A stretch of 32,444 nt of DNA from Prolixibacteraceae bacterium (GTDB lineage: Bacteria; Bacteroidota; Bacteroidia; Bacteroidales; Prolixibacteraceae), in contig JANQHI010000059.1 in NCBI GenBank assembly GCA_028282705.1, positions 1-32,444 on the forward strand. The letters run 5' to 3'. The notes under the pieces were generated by a model. It did no database searches. It worked only from the letters and a program-made list of their open reading frames with translations, and was not told the origin of the DNA. Position 1 is the first letter of the stretch. The number at the start of each line of letters is the position of its first letter. Made by a program: the position numbers and the translations under genes. Positions 18,082 through 26,205 of this stretch are shown here, piece after piece.

Positions 18082-18960
18082 ATGAAGATCAACTATTTAT
18101 ACATTTTAGCCTTGCTTTTTTTTGCAGGGTGTAACACCAGCCAGAATGGTTCTGATGCTTTTGGGAATTTTGAGGCAGAGCCTGTTATTGTCTCTTCTGA
18201 GGCTACTGGCAAAGTATTGTCTTTTACCATTGATCAAGGGCAACAAATTGAAGCAGGTGAATTGGTTGCCATTATTGACACAACCCAACTTAAATTAAAA
18301 ATAAAGCAAGTTAATGCACAAGAAGCAGCAGTGGAGTCAAAACACAGTAGCATCCAGTCGCAAATTGAGGTTTACCAGCAACAAATCAGCAACCTTGAGG
18401 TGGATAAAAACAGGATTTCACAAATGCTGAACGATGGGGCAGCTACACAAAAACAAATGGATGATATTACGGGGCAGATCAATGTGGTTGAAAAACAAAT
18501 TGCCAGTGCCAACACCCAGTTCACATCAGTACAAAAAGAACTGGAGGTTCTTGCTTCACAAAAAGAATCACTGAATGACCAGTTTGCGCGTTGCTTTGTA
18601 CAAAACCCTGCCAGTGGCACTGTTCTTGAAACCTATGCAGAAGAGGGGGAAATAACTGCCATGGGGAAATCACTCTATAAAATTGCTGACATCAATGAAT
18701 TAACCCTAAAAGTATATGTAAGTGGTTCAATGCTTCCTGCCGTAAAACTAGGCAAAGAAGTAACTGTGCTGATCGATAAAAACAAAGATGAAAACCAGGA
18801 AATAAAAGGGCTGGTAACCTGGATTTCACCTGAAGCAGAGTTTACCCCAAAAATTATCCAAACAAAGGAAGAAAGGGTGAAACTGGTATATGCTGTCAAG
18901 GTAAAAGTTAAAAATGATGGTAGCCTGAAAATTGGTATGCCAGGGGAAGTGAATTTCTAG
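18082..18960 (+). CDS. HlyD/YbhG-like periplasmic adaptor lipoprotein
   Basis: A 292-residue membrane fusion protein. The N-terminus MKINYLYILALLFFAGCNTS is a lipoprotein signal with the modified cysteine at residue 17, so it is lipid-anchored. A lipoyl half-motif (PVIVSSEATGKVLSFTIDQG) precedes a long coiled-coil hairpin (about 60-165, with IKQVNAQEAAVESKH and VEKQIASANTQFTSVQKELE). The second lipoyl half (NPASGTVLETYAEEGEITAM) and a beta barrel follow. It bridges the inner-membrane ABC complex and the TolC-like channel. The TAG stop abuts the first copy of the 114-bp repeat. Confidence 0.9.
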   Translation: MKINYLYILALLFFAGCNTSQNGSDAFGNFEAEPVIVSSEATGKVLSFTIDQGQQIEAGELVAIIDTTQLKLKIKQVNAQEAAVESKHSSIQSQIEVYQQQISNLEVDKNRISQMLNDGAATQKQMDDITGQINVVEKQIASANTQFTSVQKELEVLASQKESLNDQFARCFVQNPASGTVLETYAEEGEITAMGKSLYKIADINELTLKVYVSGSMLPAVKLGKEVTVLIDKNKDENQEIKGLVTWISPEAEFTPKIIQTKEERVKLVYAVKVKVKNDGSLKIGMPGEVNF

Positions 18961-19073
18961 CCCCTCCCAACCTCCCCTAAGGGGAGGAGTAAAAAAACAG
19001 TATCCAATGAGCAACAAAAAAACAAAGATAAACTTTCCCCCTTGGGGGGAAACCCCTGAAAGGGAAAGGGGGC
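18960..19073. repeat. 114-bp dispersed repeat, copy A
   Basis: This copy is almost identical to 19967-20079, with about six differences including one indel. It contains two GC-rich palindromic parts, CCCCTCCCAACCTCCCC with GGGGAGGAG, and CCCCCTTGGGGGG with flanking G-runs, separated by an AT-rich segment. The ATG at 19007 of the first ATPase gene lies inside it, so the repeat encodes that protein's first 22 residues. Confidence 0.9.
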
Positions 19074-19987
19074 TTTTTGTCAATAACATATTAAAATCTT
19101 ATAAAGATGTTGCAGCTTTAAAGGGCATATCCTTTGAAGTGCAGAAAAATGAACTGTTTGGGCTAATTGGGCCTGATGGGGCAGGCAAAACAACATTGAT
19201 GAGGATTTTGACTACTTTATTGCTCCCTGACAGTGGGCATGTTACCATGGATGGTGCAGATGTGGTTAAAAACTATAAAACCATCAGGAAATCAATTGGC
19301 TACATGCCTGGCAGGTTTTCCCTTTACCCGGATTTAAGTGTGGAAGAGAACCTACAATTTTTTGCCACAGTTTTTAATACAACAGTTAAAAAGAACTATG
19401 GCCTAATAAAAGATATTTACAGCCACATTGAACCCTTTAAAAAACGTTTGGCAGGAAGGCTTTCTGGAGGAATGAAGCAAAAGCTGGCTTTATCATGTGC
19501 CCTTATCCACAAACCTAAGGTACTGATCCTTGATGACCCCACAACAGGGGTTGATGCTGTATCAAGGAGGGAGTTCTGGGAAATGCTGAAAAACCTGCAA
19601 AAAAAGGATATTACTATTATGGTCTCCACACCCTACATGGATGAAGCCAGCCTGTGTGACAGGGTAGCCCTTATCCAGTCTGGTAAGATCATGGATGTGG
19701 ATACCCCTGATGCAATAGTCCAAAAATTTGGGAGGAAGATATTAGCAGTTAAAGCCACTGAAACATACAGGTTGATAAATGACCTAAGGGGGCATCATAA
19801 AGCAGAGGCTGTGTATGCCTTTGGGCAATACATCCATTTCACTGCCATTGATGATGACATTGAAGTTACTGAAATGGAACAATTCCTTAAAAATAAAAAC
19901 CACCAATCCATTATAGTAGAGGAAATTGTGCCTGGTATTGAAGATGTATTCATGGGGCTTATGAAAGCCCCTCCCAGCCTCCCCTAA
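19007..19987 (+). CDS. ABC transporter ATP-binding protein (YbhF N-half-like)
   Basis: A 326-residue ABC ATPase. The Walker A motif GPDGAGKTT is at 55-63, the signature is LSGGMKQKLAL, and Walker B is LILDDPTTGVDAVSRREFW. Walker B ends in DD rather than DE, so the catalytic glutamate is an aspartate, and the H-loop reads VSTPYMDEA with proline instead of histidine. Residues 1-22 (MSNKKTKINFPPWGETPERE plus two) come from the 114-bp repeat, and there is no other ATG before the ABC domain. The last residues (APPSLP) are also repeat-encoded. It is the counterpart of the first half of E. coli YbhF and presumably dimerises with the next gene product. Confidence 0.92.
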   Translation: MSNKKTKINFPPWGETPERERGLFVNNILKSYKDVAALKGISFEVQKNELFGLIGPDGAGKTTLMRILTTLLLPDSGHVTMDGADVVKNYKTIRKSIGYMPGRFSLYPDLSVEENLQFFATVFNTTVKKNYGLIKDIYSHIEPFKKRLAGRLSGGMKQKLALSCALIHKPKVLILDDPTTGVDAVSRREFWEMLKNLQKKDITIMVSTPYMDEASLCDRVALIQSGKIMDVDTPDAIVQKFGRKILAVKATETYRLINDLRGHHKAEAVYAFGQYIHFTAIDDDIEVTEMEQFLKNKNHQSIIVEEIVPGIEDVFMGLMKAPPSLP

Positions 19988-20079
19988 AGGGAGGAGTAAA
20001 AAATAGTATCCAATGAGCAACAAAAAAACAAAGATAAACTTTCTCCCTTGGGGGGAAACTCCTGAAAGGGAAAGGGGGC
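19967..20079. repeat. 113-bp dispersed repeat, copy B
   Basis: The second copy of the repeat at 18960-19073. It supplies the last codons and stop of the first ATPase gene and, from the ATG at 20013, the first 22 codons of the second. The two copies bracket the first ATPase gene as direct repeats about 1.0 kb apart. Confidence 0.9.
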
Positions 20080-20792
20080 ATATTATTTCAGTAAAAAACC
20101 TTGTAAAAAAATATGGGGATTTTTATGCCAATGACCACCTTTCATTTGATGTGTACAAAGGGGAAATTTTTGGTTTCCTGGGTGCCAATGGTGCAGGCAA
20201 AACCACGGCTATCAGGATATTGTGTGGGCTCTCCTCCCCCACTTCTGGAGAAATAAAAGTAGCTGGTTATGATATCTATACCCAAACTGAAAAAGTAAAA
20301 AACAACATAGGGTATATGAGCCAAAAGTTCTCACTGTATGAAGACCTTACAGTTTCTGAAAATATCCAATTTTATGGGGGCATTTATGGGTTACCTTCCA
20401 AAACAGTAAAGGAAAAAGAAAAACAATTGCTTGAAAAATTGGAATTGACATCATCAAAAAATAAGCTCATTGCAGGGCTGCCTTTGGGTTGGAAACAAAA
20501 ACTGGCTTTTTCAATTGCTATCCTGCATGACCCCAAAATTGTGTTCCTTGATGAACCCACTGGTGGGGTTGACCCCATTACCAGGCGGAAATTCTGGGAT
20601 TTGATCTATGAAGCAGCCAATGGTGGAATAACTGTATTTGTAACCACCCATTATATGGATGAAGCTGAATATTGCAACAGGGTTTCTATCATGGATGCAG
20701 GAAAAATAGAAGCCCTGGATACCCCGGAAAACCTTAAAAAGCAATACAAAGCCAAAAACATGGATGAGGTGTTTGTGAAAATTGCCCGTTAG
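20013..20792 (+). CDS. ABC transporter ATP-binding protein (YbhF C-half-like)
   Basis: A 259-residue ABC ATPase. Walker A is GANGAGKTT, Walker B is IVFLDEPTGGVDPITRRKFW with the catalytic glutamate intact, and the H-loop TTHYMDEAEYCNR has its histidine. The signature motif is LPLGWKQKLAF, not LSGGQ, so its signature face is non-canonical. Residues 1-22 come from repeat copy B, and no alternative ATG lies between the repeat and the ABC fold. It corresponds to the second half of E. coli YbhF. Together with the preceding ATPase it should form a heterodimer with one canonical and one degenerate site. Confidence 0.92.
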   Translation: MSNKKTKINFLPWGETPERERGHIISVKNLVKKYGDFYANDHLSFDVYKGEIFGFLGANGAGKTTAIRILCGLSSPTSGEIKVAGYDIYTQTEKVKNNIGYMSQKFSLYEDLTVSENIQFYGGIYGLPSKTVKEKEKQLLEKLELTSSKNKLIAGLPLGWKQKLAFSIAILHDPKIVFLDEPTGGVDPITRRKFWDLIYEAANGGITVFVTTHYMDEAEYCNRVSIMDAGKIEALDTPENLKKQYKAKNMDEVFVKIAR

Positions 20793-20794
20793 CA

Positions 20795-21238
20795 GTGGGC
20801 TATGGGCTCAGAGCTAGTTAGATAAAAACTAATGTTGACAACTAAAAAATTATTATTATGAAAAAGTTTAAAAATTTAAAAATCTGGAATGAAGGACTAA
20901 ACATTGTTTTAGATACTTATAAACTAATCATTGATTTTCCAGAGGAGGAAAAGTTTGGGCTAGTTTCTCAAATGAGGAGGTGCTCAGTTTCAATACCTTC
21001 AAATATTGCAGAAGGTTATGGGAGAAATTCTGATGCTGAAATGAACAGGTTCCTAAATATTGCCAGGGGATCAACTTTTGAGCTAGAAACACAATTGATT
21101 ATATGTAATAAACTTGATCTTATTAACGAAAAAGAGATGCATCAACTTTCTGGGCAGCTGGATATTATCCAAAGGGGAATTACAAATTTCCAGAAGAAAC
21201 TTAGAAATTAATTCCACAGCTCAAAGCCCATAGCTCAC
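20795..21238. mobile_element. four-helix-bundle gene cassette bounded by inverted repeats
   Basis: A 21-bp sequence just after the second ATPase stop (20795-20815) recurs inverted at 21218-21238, with 18 of 21 positions matching. The phrase CACAGCTCAAAGCC then repeats once more about 20 bp on (21235-21249). The 444-bp unit contains one gene and lies between two genes of an otherwise continuous operon, which is what an inserted cassette looks like. Confidence 0.6.
20858..21211 (+). CDS. four-helix-bundle protein (S23/IVS-like)
   Basis: A 117-residue protein of the four-helix-bundle family, first known from proteins encoded by 23S rRNA intervening sequences and related to diversity-generating retroelement Avd proteins. 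The conserved core is visible: the opening FKNLKIWNEGLNIVLDTYKL, then QMRRCSVSIPSNIAEGYGR with the invariant SIxxNIAEG, and FLNIARGSTFELETQLII. It has no link to ABC transport, and the gene is bracketed by inverted repeats. Its presence between transporter genes therefore looks like insertion without breaking the operon. Molecular function is unknown; related proteins form pentamers that bind nucleic acid. Confidence 0.9.
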   Translation: MKKFKNLKIWNEGLNIVLDTYKLIIDFPEEEKFGLVSQMRRCSVSIPSNIAEGYGRNSDAEMNRFLNIARGSTFELETQLIICNKLDLINEKEMHQLSGQLDIIQRGITNFQKKLRN

Positions 21239-21255
21239 AGCTCAAAGCCAATATT

Positions 21256-22362
21256 ATGAAACAACTAACATCTTTCATTAAAAAAGAATTCTACCACATT
21301 TTTCGTGATACCAGGACACTTATTATCCTGTTTGGGATACCTATTGCACAGTTACTGATTTTTGGGACAGTCATAAAAAGCGAGATCAATGATGTGAAAG
21401 TCGCCATTTATGACCAGTCAAAAGATGACTTTACCAAACGAATTACTAACAAGCTTTTATCATCAGGGTATTTTATGCTGGAAGAATACCTGGAAAGCAC
21501 CAATGATGTGGAAGACATATTCAGGAAAGGGGAAGTAAAAGAAGTTATTGTATTTGAAGGAGGCTTTGAGGAATCACTTATTAAAGAAGGGAAAGCCAAT
21601 ATCCAACTAATTGCTGATGCTTCAGACCCTAACCTGGGCAGGTTAGCTATAAATTACACCAGGGCGATCATTAATGATTTTATCAAGGAAGAGTTCCCTG
21701 AAATGCAAATGCCATATGAAATTGAACCTACTGCCAGGATGTTCTATAATGAAGAACTAAAAAGCGTATACATGTTTGTACCAGGAACCATGGCTATGAT
21801 ACTGATGCTTATTTCAGCTATGATGACCTCCATAGCCATTACACGAGAAAAAGAGGTGGGAACCATGGAAATATTGCTGGTTTCACCCCTGAAACCCATC
21901 CATATCATTATTGGGAAAGTAACACCCTACCTGCTTCTGTCAGTCATTAATGCTGTGGTTATTTTACTGATTGGGCATTTTGTTTTTGGTGTCCCCATAC
22001 AAGGCAGTGCAATACTGTTAATGGCTGAAAGCATCCTGTTTATCATGATGGCACTAAGCCTTGGTATCCTGATCTCAACAGCAGCCAAAAACCAAATGGT
22101 TGCCATGTTTATCTCCCTGGTTGCCCTGATGTTGCCAACCATCTTACTTTCAGGCTTTATTTTCCCTATTGACAATATGCCCACAGTTTTGCGTTGGCTA
22201 AGTGTTGTTATGCCTGCGCGTTGGTTTATTGAGATACTGAGGGATATTATGCTCAAAGGGTCAGGTGTTTTATTTGTTTGGAAAGAAACTGCCATACTGT
22301 TTGGGATGATGTTGTTTTTTATTCTTGCAAGTGTAAAAAAATTTAAAATCAGGTTGGAGTAA
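21256..22362 (+). CDS. ABC-2 type permease (YbhS-like)
   Basis: A 368-residue membrane protein of the ABC-2/YhfB-YbhS type. One N-terminal helix (near TLIILFGIPIAQLLIFG) is followed by a periplasmic domain (about 45-165) and five C-terminal helices. The conserved block SIAITREKEVGTMEILLVSP precedes helix 2, and PTILLSGFIFPIDNMPTVLR lies before the last helices. With the other permease it forms the transmembrane part of the exporter driven by the two ATPases. It starts 17 bp after the four-helix-bundle cassette. Confidence 0.92.
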   Translation: MKQLTSFIKKEFYHIFRDTRTLIILFGIPIAQLLIFGTVIKSEINDVKVAIYDQSKDDFTKRITNKLLSSGYFMLEEYLESTNDVEDIFRKGEVKEVIVFEGGFEESLIKEGKANIQLIADASDPNLGRLAINYTRAIINDFIKEEFPEMQMPYEIEPTARMFYNEELKSVYMFVPGTMAMILMLISAMMTSIAITREKEVGTMEILLVSPLKPIHIIIGKVTPYLLLSVINAVVILLIGHFVFGVPIQGSAILLMAESILFIMMALSLGILISTAAKNQMVAMFISLVALMLPTILLSGFIFPIDNMPTVLRWLSVVMPARWFIEILRDIMLKGSGVLFVWKETAILFGMMLFFILASVKKFKIRLE

Positions 22363-22397
22363 CCCCCTATGAAATTGCCTTAAAGCAGATCCATTTG

Positions 22398-22417
22398 CCC
22401 CACCAAATTGGGGGGGG
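22398..22417. repeat. GC-rich palindrome between permease genes
   Basis: A CCCCACCAAATTGGGGGGG palindrome lies in the 115-bp gap between the two permease genes. It is compositionally like the other GC-rich palindromes of the window but not the same sequence. It may be a shortened dispersed repeat or an mRNA hairpin that sets the ratio of the two permeases. Confidence 0.4.
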
Positions 22418-22477
22418 ACAACCTAAATTCTGGAAACAGGATGAAGGCAGGGGTTAGTTAAATATTAAAATCATTTT

Positions 22478-23596
22478 ATGAAAACAATATTATACATACT
22501 TAAAAAGGAATTCCGCCAGATCTTCAGGAATAAAACCATGCTACCCATGATCATTGTGGTGCCATTGGTGCAAATGCTTGTGCTGGTGTTTGCGGCCAAC
22601 CTGAACCTGAGGAAAATTGATGTGGTGGTAGTTGACCATGACCTATCAGAGGCTTCAAGGCAGCTGGTAGGGAAGTTTGATGGTATCCCATTTTTCAACC
22701 TAAAAGGTGCTAACTTCTCAATTGAAAGTGCCGAAGAAAAACTGGAGGCAGGCAAAGCTGAAATGGCCATGGTAATCCCTCCCAATTTTGAAAGGAAACT
22801 AATACGCGAAAACCATAGCAGCCTGCAACTGCTCATTAATGCCATTGATGGTAACTCTGCCCAACTTATTTATGCCTACAGCCAGGCCATCATTTCGGGC
22901 TTTAATAAAACCCTTGTGGCTGACTGGAAGGGGATTGCAGAGTTTTCACCTCCTGTGTCAGTTGATATTGCTGAGAATTATTGGTTCAATAAAGAACTGG
23001 ATTACAAATGGTATATGGCTCCTGGTATCCTTGCAATACTGGTTACTGTTATTGGCATGTTCCTTTCAGGCATGAACCTGGTGCGCGAAAAAGAGATGGG
23101 TACCATTGAGCAGTTAAATGTAACCCCCATAAAAAAGTACCAGTTTATTTTGGGAAAACTCATCCCCTTTTGGGTAATTGCCTTGCTTGACCTTGCCCTG
23201 GGGCTTTTTATTGCAAAACTGGCTTTCAATTTACCCATTGTTGGTAGTTTATGGCTGCTTTTTGGCTTTGCCGGGCTATACCTTGTTAGTGTGTTGGGGC
23301 TAGGGCTACTTATTTCAACATTGAGCAATACCCAGCAACAGGTAATGTATGTCAGCTTTTTCTTTATGATGCTTTTTATCCTGATGGGCGGCATTTTTAC
23401 CCCCGTAGAGAGTATGCCCTCATGGGCACAGGAAGTTGACAGGGTAAACCCTATTTACTATTTTATGAGGATCATGAGGATGGTTGTATTAAAAGGCTCT
23501 GGCTTTTTTGACCTCCTTGAAGAATTCTTTTCATTGCTTGCCCTGGGTATTTTATTTATTGGCCTTGCCATTTGGAGGTATAGGAAAACAGCTTAA
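22478..23596 (+). CDS. ABC-2 type permease (YbhR-like)
   Basis: A 372-residue ABC-2 permease homologous to the preceding one. One helix near the N-terminus (MLPMIIVVPLVQMLVLVFAA) is followed by a periplasmic domain and five C-terminal helices. The conserved block LVREKEMGTIEQLNVTPIKK and the segment GGIFTPVESMPSWAQEVDRV match YbhR-type proteins. It is the last gene of the efflux operon. E. coli relatives have been linked to export of drugs such as cefoperazone and to Na+/Li+ transport. The substrate here is unknown. Confidence 0.92.
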   Translation: MKTILYILKKEFRQIFRNKTMLPMIIVVPLVQMLVLVFAANLNLRKIDVVVVDHDLSEASRQLVGKFDGIPFFNLKGANFSIESAEEKLEAGKAEMAMVIPPNFERKLIRENHSSLQLLINAIDGNSAQLIYAYSQAIISGFNKTLVADWKGIAEFSPPVSVDIAENYWFNKELDYKWYMAPGILAILVTVIGMFLSGMNLVREKEMGTIEQLNVTPIKKYQFILGKLIPFWVIALLDLALGLFIAKLAFNLPIVGSLWLLFGFAGLYLVSVLGLGLLISTLSNTQQQVMYVSFFFMMLFILMGGIFTPVESMPSWAQEVDRVNPIYYFMRIMRMVVLKGSGFFDLLEEFFSLLALGILFIGLAIWRYRKTA

Positions 23597-23953
23597 GAAA
23601 GATCAATAATAAGGATGAATGTTAACGATTAGAGATATTGATTAAAAATCGAATTTGGGATCAGTCAACATAGGTTTCTTTTAGGATGGCTTTTACTTTT
23701 TTTATTTCAGCTATACCCAATTTCCCAAGAACTTTAACAACCCTTTGCTTATCATAAAGAAAAAAATAGGATCAATTACTCCTGTACAATTTATGAAAAT
23801 TACATTCAGCCCCTATGGGGCTAGGCACCTCTTTCACAACCCATCCTATAAATATATTACACCTATGGGGTAAAAACCTTGAAAGAATATATTTAACAAT
23901 TTAACTTCCCAACCTCTTGGGTGAATGAAATTTGCCACACCCAATATTACTGG
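23597..23953. other. 357-bp gap with dispersed repeat and gene remnant
   Basis: No intact gene is visible. A perfect palindrome AGCCCC-TAT-GGGGCT is at 23808-23822, and a related phrase CACCTATGGGG follows at about 23860, so this is probably a dispersed intergenic repeat. On the minus strand, 23661-23771 is open and reads FLYDKQRVVKVLGKLG followed by a basic helix ending ETYVD. That resembles the C-terminus of PemK/MazF-type toxins, but an in-frame stop lies just upstream. It is at most a decayed fragment. Confidence 0.5.
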
Positions 23954-24601
23954 CTAGTTTTCCAACCCCACCAATAACCCATGCTCCAGCCTGAATTCTG
24001 TGCTTTCCCTGCCACCACTTTTTAAGGCAGCCTTAAAGCCTTCATTCATCATCCTCCCTGCCTTCAATGGAAACTCCAGAAGTTTAACTATGCTATCCTC
24101 TTGTTCAGGGTTATCATAAAAAGCTTTACATGAATTCACATCCATGGATAGATAAATCCTGCATGCCATAGGACGTGCTTCATAAGCCATGCATGCCCCA
24201 TCTTTTAACAATGGACAGGCTGACTTATAATTCAACACCTCCTTTTCAGCAAGCTTTTCAATTATATTATTTTTTTTTCTTGCTTTGCCAATTACAACTT
24301 TAATTTGTTCTTTGCTGAAATGTTTTTTTATATGGCCTGCCAGGTAATGGATTTCATGTGACACAGCAAAAATTGGCTGGAAACAACACCAGGCACACCC
24401 CTTTTTACAATCAATTAAAACCTGTTGGCTTCTTGCATAATTTAAAAGGGAATCAATAAGCATATCAGCTTCTGTAAAAAGTATTTTTATGGCTTGTAAT
24501 AAAGAAACATCATCCAAGCCTTCTTCAACTGCTAATAAACCCAGCTTATACCCATCAGAGTAAAACACTTTATCATGTTCTGAAAATTGGCTTTTACCCA
24601 T
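23954..24601 (-). CDS. YkgJ family cysteine-cluster protein
   Basis: A 215-residue protein with the cysteine pattern of the YkgJ (zinc- or iron-chelating) family. C65, C69, C72 and C73 lie in DCKKGCAWCC, followed by a second set in CPLLKDGACMAYEARPMACR and a last Cys in VNSCKAF. The invariant ARPxxCR is present, and these residues probably hold one or two metal ions or an Fe-S cluster. Function in the family is poorly defined. Its start lies 2 bp past the stop of the alanine symporter on the same strand, so the two are probably translated from one mRNA. Confidence 0.88.
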   Translation of the reverse strand: MGKSQFSEHDKVFYSDGYKLGLLAVEEGLDDVSLLQAIKILFTEADMLIDSLLNYARSQQVLIDCKKGCAWCCFQPIFAVSHEIHYLAGHIKKHFSKEQIKVVIGKARKKNNIIEKLAEKEVLNYKSACPLLKDGACMAYEARPMACRIYLSMDVNSCKAFYDNPEQEDSIVKLLEFPLKAGRMMNEGFKAALKSGGRESTEFRLEHGLLVGLEN

Positions 24602-24603
24602 AG

Positions 24604-25965
24604 TTATTGTTTTTTCAACCTGGTAAAATAATCCAATGTTGCTCTTCTTACCTTAGGTGAAAGCAACAGGGTTGCCAACACAGTTGGGAAAGCCATCAAA
24701 GCAAAGGCAATATCAATCAGCCCAATTATCACATCCAGCTTAGCAACAGCACCAACTACCACCACTGCCACAAACACATAATTATAGATATGCTGGTATT
24801 TTGCCCCTGCCACAAAACCCAGGCATTTTGCACCATAATATGGGAATGCAAACAGGGTGGACATAGCAAAAAAGGTGACACAAGTAGCCAATATATATTT
24901 CCCATACACAGGGATTGAAGAATCAAATGCATTGGCTGTAAGTGTAATACCATCAGCAGCATGGTTTTTCCAGGCTCCAGTAATGATCAGGGCTAAAGCT
25001 GTCATTGTACAAATAATGATGGTATCAATAATAGGTCCCAGCATAGCAACCAGCCCTTCACGAATGGGTTCACTGGTTTTTGCAGCACCATGGGCCATAG
25101 GGGCTGTCCCCAGCCCAGCCTCATTTGAAAAAGCTGCGCGCCTGACACCTGTTATTATAATAGCTCCCAATGAACCACCCAAGACTGCATTACCCGTGAA
25201 TGCATCATGGAAAATCTCTTTAAAAGCAGGGATAATAGCCTGGCTGTTTGAGAAAATAATGTACAAAACAGTAACTATGTATACAACCACCATAAAAGGT
25301 ACTACCCTACCCGTAACATTACCAATCCTTTTTATGCCTCCAATTACCACAATGCCCACAATAAGGGCAATGATCATACCTGTACCCAAATTTGACGCCA
25401 CAGAAGATGTAAAACCATTAGGAATAACAACCACATCCCTTATAACCTGTACCAATTGGTTAGCCTGGAACAAAGGTGATACCCCAATCATTCCAACTAT
25501 GGAGAAAAATATTGCTAGTGGTTTCCAGTGTTTCCCCATCCCTTCAGTAATAAAATACATGGGGCCCCCTTGAACTACCCCATTGCTGTCCTTTCCACGA
25601 TACATAACAGCCAATGAGCAAGTAAAAAATTTGGTACTGATCCCCAGGAAAGCTGATACCCACATCCAGAAAATAGCCCCGGGACCACCCATAGCAATGG
25701 CTACTGCCACCCCACTAACATTGCCCATCCCCACTGTACCTGCCAGGGCAGTTGAAAGAGCCTGGTAATGCCTTAATTGCCCTGGCTCATTGGGGTCATC
25801 ATATTTACCAGTAAGGATACCCAAAGCATGGCCTATATACCTAAATGGGATTAACCTGGAATACAGAAGGAAAAAAAGCCCACCCCCAAGGAGAAGGATC
25901 AAAACAGGAGTACCCCATACCCAATTGCTGATCTGTACAATGATTTCGCCCATTTTATCAAGCAT
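24604..25965 (-). CDS. alanine/glycine:cation symporter (AGCS family)
   Basis: A 453-residue sodium:amino-acid symporter with about 11 membrane helices. Family motifs are GTVGMGNVSGVAVAIAMGGP (helix 2 region, sodium site), VVQGGPMYFITEGMG, and RRAAFSNEAGLGTAPMAHGA, the AGCS signature. It imports alanine or glycine with Na+. The C-terminus is short and basic. It begins a two-gene unit with the YkgJ-type protein. The membrane pyrophosphatase and this symporter would both fit a sodium-based physiology, but ion use is not proved here. Confidence 0.93.
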   Translation of the reverse strand: MLDKMGEIIVQISNWVWGTPVLILLLGGGLFFLLYSRLIPFRYIGHALGILTGKYDDPNEPGQLRHYQALSTALAGTVGMGNVSGVAVAIAMGGPGAIFWMWVSAFLGISTKFFTCSLAVMYRGKDSNGVVQGGPMYFITEGMGKHWKPLAIFFSIVGMIGVSPLFQANQLVQVIRDVVVIPNGFTSSVASNLGTGMIIALIVGIVVIGGIKRIGNVTGRVVPFMVVVYIVTVLYIIFSNSQAIIPAFKEIFHDAFTGNAVLGGSLGAIIITGVRRAAFSNEAGLGTAPMAHGAAKTSEPIREGLVAMLGPIIDTIIICTMTALALIITGAWKNHAADGITLTANAFDSSIPVYGKYILATCVTFFAMSTLFAFPYYGAKCLGFVAGAKYQHIYNYVFVAVVVVGAVAKLDVIIGLIDIAFALMAFPTVLATLLLSPKVRRATLDYFTRLKKQ

Positions 25966-26205
25966 ACCAATAAAGAAAGTAGAAAATTCTTAGAAATCCA
26001 ATATATCAGTTGCAAGTATTTAGTTATGAGCTGGTAGAAAAAATGCAATGCAAAACAGGAATTAACCTGAAGTACCTTGGAAACTGCCAAGCAAAATCCT
26101 ATCATTACCCATAATAAGTATCAACTCCGAATCCGGTTTCGTCAACACACGGTTCAGATTAGGTATTTCATACCATCAGAACGCTTAATTATTAGTGGCT
26201 GGTTA

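Noticed and set aside
18826-19089. Minus-strand frame translating the dispersed repeat (PLRGGWEG-like peptide)
   Set aside because: Peptides of this kind are typical mis-called ORFs from GC-rich intergenic repeats, and the frame runs against real genes on both sides.
24857-25573. A 238-codon open frame antisense to the alanine symporter
   Set aside because: It is the complement of a conserved membrane-protein gene with strong codon bias, and its translation has no recognisable domain.
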